From Anaerolinea sp. (GTDB lineage Bacteria > Chloroflexota > Anaerolineae > Anaerolineales > Anaerolineaceae): a DNA stretch of 10,000 nt. Made by a program: the position numbers and the translations under genes. The notes under the pieces were generated by a model. The model had not been told where the DNA came from and searched no databases. It saw only the letters and a program-made list of their open reading frames with translations. The stretch is from positions 1-10,000 of the forward strand of contig JAIWNK010000040.1 in the NCBI GenBank assembly GCA_020216845.1, written 5' to 3'. Position 1 is the first letter of the stretch; each line of letters opens with the position of its first letter. Shown here piece by piece: positions 7,567 to 10,000 of this stretch.

Positions 7567-8459
7567 CAGTCGAGCAGGCTATTTGCGATTTGTGCGGTGG
7601 GCAGGCGTTTGAATTGCTTTACCCGGGCACTGCCGATGTTGCTGAAGATCCGGCGTTGTATTATGGCTCGTCGCGTCAGAAGGCCGGGCATTTGCCGATT
7701 GTGCGTTGCCGTGGCTGTGGGTTGGTGTTGAGCAACCCGCGCGATGACCTTGCTACCCGGCGGCAGGCCTATGCACAGCTGGCAGATGAAGACTATGCCG
7801 CCGAGGAGTTTGCCCGGCAATGGGTGGCAGCGCAACGATTGGATTGGATTGAAAAATGGGTGGATCGGGCGCGCCTGATCGATGTGGGCTGTGCGACCGG
7901 CGTGTTTGTTGGGCAGGCTTTGGGGCGCGGCTGGTGGGCCGAAGGGGTTGACCCTTCGCTGTGGGCGTTGGCGCGTGCCCGGCAACGGTGGCCGCAGGCT
8001 CGCTTTCACCCCGGCATGTTGGAAGATTTGCCATTGCCCGAGCAGCGCTTCGATGTGCTAACGCTTTGGGATGTGCTGGAACATGTGCAAAGCCCAACGG
8101 CACTGTTAAGCCGGGCGGCTGAATGGGTGAAGCCGGGTGGTTGGTTGGCATTGAACGTGCCGAATGTGAGCAGCTTTTCGGCGCGATGGATGGGGCGGCG
8201 TTGGGTTTTGTTGTTGCGCGAGCACTTGTGGTACTTTTCGCCCAAGACGTTACGCGCCTTGTTGGCGCGCACGGGCTGGCGGTTGATTGCTCAGCGTCCG
8301 AATCGGACTGTGTTTTCGGCAGCCAATGTGCTGCGCCGTCTGGCACAATATGACCTGCCGGGGTTGCGCCGGGCATCCAATTGGCCGGTGTTGCGGCGGC
8401 TGTGGTTGCCGGTATGGATGGGGGAATTGAATGCGTTGGCGCAGCGCGTGGCGGAATAG
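7563..8459 (+). CDS. SAM-dependent class I methyltransferase with N-terminal zinc ribbon
   Basis: The 298-residue product begins with a probable zinc-binding pair of CxxC motifs (C8-C11 in CDLCGG and C49-C52 in CRGCGLVLSNPR), followed by a Rossmann methyltransferase of the Methyltransf_23 type: motif I LIDVGCATGVFVG (105-117), acidic residue after strand 2 (D130 in GVDPS), DVLTLWDVLEHV (164-175), the KPGGWLALNVPN strand (190-201), and the EHLWYFSPKTLRALL segment (220-234) common in this family. Relatives methylate sugars, lipids or quinone-like compounds; the acceptor here is unknown. GTG 7563 is preferred: AGAGGA (7551-7556) is 6 bases upstream, and the start overlaps the preceding stop as GTGA. 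It is the last gene of the coupled run. No terminator is visible between its stop and the next promoter. Confidence 0.88.
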   Translation: MTVEQAICDLCGGQAFELLYPGTADVAEDPALYYGSSRQKAGHLPIVRCRGCGLVLSNPRDDLATRRQAYAQLADEDYAAEEFARQWVAAQRLDWIEKWVDRARLIDVGCATGVFVGQALGRGWWAEGVDPSLWALARARQRWPQARFHPGMLEDLPLPEQRFDVLTLWDVLEHVQSPTALLSRAAEWVKPGGWLALNVPNVSSFSARWMGRRWVLLLREHLWYFSPKTLRALLARTGWRLIAQRPNRTVFSAANVLRRLAQYDLPGLRRASNWPVLRRLWLPVWMGELNALAQRVAE

Positions 8460-8480
8460 ATAGCAAAAACGCCAGAATCC

Positions 8481-8509
8481 TTGACATCGGTTTGCCGCGC
8501 CGGTATAAT
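8481..8509 (+). promoter_or_regulatory. Perfect-consensus SigA/sigma-70-type promoter of rplU-rpmA-rpmE
   Basis: TTGACA at 8481-8486 and TATAAT at 8504-8509 are separated by exactly 17 bases, a 12 of 12 match. Transcription is expected to begin near 8516, about 100 bases before the rplU start. Such a strong promoter fits ribosomal protein genes. Confidence 0.9.
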
Positions 8510-8515
8510 ATCGGC

Positions 8516-8616
8516 TTGCCTTGCCCCCAATGGGCAAGAGCTTAACATCCCCAACTTCCCCGTTCCTCGGCGCGCGGTAGCGCAGGGCGGGCGGTGAAGT
8601 GAAGATTGGAGAAACG
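8516..8616 (+). promoter_or_regulatory. 5' leader of the rplU operon, with hairpin
   Basis: Transcribed leader of about 100 bases between the predicted start site and the rplU ATG. It opens with a perfect 7-bp hairpin, CTTGCCC (8520-8526) with GGGCAAG (8532-8538) around the loop CCAAT, then an unstructured C-rich stretch and a short GCGC-GGTA-GCGC hairpin near 8570-8584. The rplU ribosome binding site GGAG follows at 8608-8611. Ribosomal protein leaders that bind their own product are known for L21 in other bacteria, but no match to a described leader family is claimed here. Confidence 0.45.
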
Positions 8617-8934
8617 ATGAAGTACGCGATTGTGGAACAAGGCGGCAAGCAATATCAGGCCGTCGAAGGGTCTACCATTTTGGTGGACTTGATGGAAGCC
8701 GAAGCCGGTCAGCAGCTCAAGCTGGAACAGGTGCTGTTGCTGGTGGATGGCGAGGAAATTCGGGTTGGCACGCCTGCGGTTGCTGGTGTTTCGATCGAGG
8801 CAACGGTTGAGGCGCATGTCAAGGGCCCCAAGCTGACGATCTTCAAATATAGCCCCAAGAAGCGCATCCGCGTCAAGACCGGGCACCGTCAGCAGTACAC
8901 CCGTTTGATGATTAACAAGATCGAAGTGGAGTAA
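8617..8934 (+). CDS. rplU: 50S ribosomal protein L21
   Basis: Structural protein of the large subunit that binds 23S rRNA. The 105-residue product is a full-length, ordinary L21: [18 protein letters not shown] at the N-terminus, [31 protein letters not shown], and the rRNA-binding signature [16 protein letters not shown] near the C-terminus. ATG 8617 is chosen over the in-frame GTG 8599 because L21 proteins begin with MYAIV/MKYAIV and because GGAG (8608-8611) lies 5 bases before it. First gene after the strong promoter; rpmA follows 5 bases after its stop. Confidence 0.97.
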   Translation: MKYAIVEQGGKQYQAVEGSTILVDLMEAEAGQQLKLEQVLLLVDGEEIRVGTPAVAGVSIEATVEAHVKGPKLTIFKYSPKKRIRVKTGHRQQYTRLMINKIEVE

Positions 8935-8939
8935 AGACA

Positions 8940-9221
8940 ATGGCGCATAAAAAAGGTGGTGGTTCCAGTCGCAATGGTCGCGACAGCAATGCACAACGCC
9001 TGGGTGTGAAGCGCTATGCAGGTGAGTTTGTCCTTTCTGGCAATATTCTCGTCCGGCAGCGCGGCACCCGCATCAAACCGGGGCTGAACGTTGGCATTGG
9101 TAAGGATGATACGCTTTTTGCAACCGCAGCGGGTATCGTTGTGTTCGAAACCCTGCCGACCGGACAGAAGCGCGTGAACGTGTCGCCGCTTGAATTTGAA
9201 GAAGCGACCCCAACAGCGTAA
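8940..9221 (+). CDS. rpmA: 50S ribosomal protein L27
   Basis: Large-subunit protein whose N-terminal tail reaches the peptidyl transferase centre. The 93-residue product begins directly with [20 protein letters not shown], so it lacks the cleaved N-terminal extension found in Firmicutes, which agrees with the absence of a Prp-type protease gene between rplU and rpmA. The core [18 protein letters not shown] and the [14 protein letters not shown] region are typical. Ribosome binding site GGAG at 8928-8931 lies inside the end of rplU, consistent with co-translation. A 69-base gap with a hairpin separates it from rpmE. Confidence 0.97.
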   Translation: MAHKKGGGSSRNGRDSNAQRLGVKRYAGEFVLSGNILVRQRGTRIKPGLNVGIGKDDTLFATAAGIVVFETLPTGQKRVNVSPLEFEEATPTA

Positions 9222-9232
9222 TTTTGCCTTGC

Positions 9233-9258
9233 CCGTCTGACTGCTTGAAGTCTGACGG
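9233..9258 (+). promoter_or_regulatory. Intercistronic hairpin between rpmA and rpmE
   Basis: CCGTCTGAC (9233-9241) pairs with GTCTGACGG (9250-9258): five pairs, one T-T mismatch, three pairs, and an 8-base loop. TCTGAC also occurs as a direct repeat in the two arms. No T tract follows, so it is not an intrinsic terminator. It may be a processing or stabilising element, or an autoregulatory site ahead of rpmE. Its role is unproven. Confidence 0.4.
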
Positions 9259-9290
9259 AACCTGGCTGTTATGAAAGGAAGGTTTTTGGC

Positions 9291-9767
9291 ATGAAAAAGG
9301 GTATTCACCCAACTTATTATCCCGATGCACAGGTGATTTGTGCCTGCGGCAATACCTGGACGACCGGTTCGACGCGCAAGGTCATTCGCACCGAAGTTTG
9401 CTCGAATTGTCACCCCTTCTTCACCGGTCAGCAGCAGCGCCTGGTGGACATTGAAGGTCAGGTGGACCGCTTCTATCGCAAGCTGCAAGCGCGTCAGGCT
9501 TATGTGGACGCCAAGAAAAACCGCGAAACCGAGCGCGTTTCATTGGAGCGCCCGGTGGCCGATTTGGAACTTGGCCCACGCCCAACTGAGGCTTTGACCA
9601 AGGCTGGCCTTACGACGGTTGGCCTGATTTTGGCCAAAATGGCCGAAGGCCCAAGCGCCTTGTTGGATGTGGAAGGCTTTGGTCGCAAATCTTTGATTGA
9701 CCTGAAGAAGCGCCTGCGCCAATTGGGCTACACCCTGCCGGAAGCGGCGGATGAGGTTGCTGCCTGA
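9291..9767 (+). CDS. rpmE: Ribosomal protein L31 fused to an RNA polymerase alpha-CTD-like domain
   Basis: The 158-residue product is more than twice the usual L31 length of about 70. Residues 1-65 are a normal zinc-type L31: [20 protein letters not shown], with the four zinc cysteines C17, C19, C37 and C40, then [22 protein letters not shown] charged, probably helical linker (about 66-86) leads to residues 87-150, which resemble the helix-hairpin-helix C-terminal domain of RNA polymerase alpha: [29 protein letters not shown], then [16 protein letters not shown]. By eye, R97 matches E. coli alpha R265, G131 matches G296, K133 matches K298 and S134 matches S299, while N268 is replaced by E100. 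The frame is open and in the same codon style across the junction, so a sequencing artefact is unlikely. L31 sits at the central protuberance and bridges to the small subunit; the extra domain could contact nucleic acid or a transcription factor (inference). Strong ribosome binding site AAAGGAAGG at 9274-9282. Confidence 0.92.
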   Translation: MKKGIHPTYYPDAQVICACGNTWTTGSTRKVIRTEVCSNCHPFFTGQQQRLVDIEGQVDRFYRKLQARQAYVDAKKNRETERVSLERPVADLELGPRPTEALTKAGLTTVGLILAKMAEGPSALLDVEGFGRKSLIDLKKRLRQLGYTLPEAADEVAA

Positions 9768-9792
9768 GTCTCTGACTCGCACACGTCAATTC

Positions 9793-9829
9793 CTACCCCT
9801 CCCGAGTTTTGGGAGGGGTAGCTTTTTTT
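9793..9829 (+). terminator. Intrinsic terminator of the rplU-rpmA-rpmE operon
   Basis: A perfect 11-bp stem, CTACCCCTCCC (9793-9803) with GGGAGGGGTAG (9811-9821), has a 7-base loop and is followed by C and seven T residues (9823-9829). It lies 25 bases after the rpmE stop and is a textbook Rho-independent terminator. Confidence 0.95.
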
Positions 9830-9856
9830 CAAAAACAGCGATTTTTGCGGTACAAT
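9828..9856 (+). promoter_or_regulatory. Probable promoter of tdk
   Basis: TTCAAA (9828-9833) and TACAAT (9851-9856) are separated by 17 bases; the -10 matches 5 of 6 and the -35 matches 4 of 6. The -35 box overlaps the end of the preceding terminator T tract. The start site would be near 9863, giving a leader of about 24 bases. Confidence 0.6.
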
Positions 9857-9886
9857 CGGGCTATTCCAACTCCAGGAGATGCTTCT

Positions 9887-10000
9887 GTGAAACACCATTC
9901 AGGCTCGGTGGAAGTCATCACCGGTTCCATGTTTTGCGGCAAGACGGATGAACTGATTCGCCGTCTGCGCCGGGCGACGATTGCACGCCAAAAGGTGCAG
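9887..10000 (+). CDS. tdk: Thymidine kinase type II, N-terminal fragment (cut by window edge)
   Basis: Phosphorylates thymidine to dTMP with ATP in the salvage pathway. Only the first 38 residues are inside the window, but they include the diagnostic opening of type II thymidine kinases: a beta strand VEVITG followed by the P-loop GSMFCGKT (residues 13-20) and [20 protein letters not shown] 9887 is the likely start: AGGAG at 9874-9878 lies 8 bases before it and the predicted promoter is just upstream. A tdk gene next to rpmE is a common arrangement in several bacterial groups. The remainder, including the zinc-binding lasso domain, lies beyond base 10000. Confidence 0.92.
   Translation, partial: MKHHSGSVEVITGSMFCGKTDELIRRLRRATIARQKVQ

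Noticed and set aside
8460..8480. Terminator after the methyltransferase gene
   Set aside because: The 21 bases between the stop codon and the next -35 box contain no inverted repeat or T tract, so none can be called; read-through or Rho-dependent ending is possible.
8599..8616. GTG start for rplU at 8599
   Set aside because: It would add six residues before the conserved [10 protein letters not shown] start and place the GGAG site inside the coding region.
9751..9951. 66-codon open frame spanning the rpmE terminator and the tdk start
   Set aside because: It runs through the intrinsic terminator hairpin and the tdk P-loop region in another frame; no supporting features.

Overview
The window is 10 kb of gene-dense bacterial chromosome with every gene on the + strand, moderately high G+C and uniform base use. 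The gene set (a long SecA, a four-repeat S1, rplU-rpmA-rpmE-tdk, and a GT-C/FAD-oxidoreductase/methyltransferase cassette) reads as a member of the Chloroflexota, perhaps Anaerolineae-like. That placement is inferred from protein character and gene order only; no search was run.

Layout. (1) Positions 2-2215 hold the C-terminal part of secA, cut by the left window edge, with unusually large insertions in its helical C-terminal half. (2) A 154-base gap with a strong SigA-type promoter leads to rpsA (2370-3602), which is closed by a hairpin terminator. (3) A tightly packed five-gene run follows (3680-8459): an M19 dipeptidase, a small four-helix membrane protein, a multi-spanning GT-C-like glycosyltransferase, a flavin oxidoreductase and a zinc-ribbon methyltransferase. 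Three of its four junctions are 4-base start/stop overlaps, so translation is probably coupled. (4) A perfect-consensus promoter and a leader of about 100 bases precede the ribosomal protein genes rplU, rpmA and rpmE (8617-9767), which end at a textbook intrinsic terminator. (5) A promoter abutting that terminator drives tdk (thymidine kinase), cut by the right edge.

How they work together. secA, rpsA, rplU, rpmA and rpmE are protein export and translation housekeeping genes; tdk is nucleotide salvage. The middle run looks like an envelope glycolipid or glycan modification module, with a peptidase gene at its head.

The standout observation is that the L31 protein encoded by rpmE is fused to a C-terminal domain resembling the C-terminal domain of the RNA polymerase alpha subunit, with several DNA-contact residues retained. 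A second notable point is roughly 300 extra residues within SecA. No mobile elements, CRISPR arrays, tRNA or rRNA genes were seen, and there is no gene-free stretch longer than about 160 bases.
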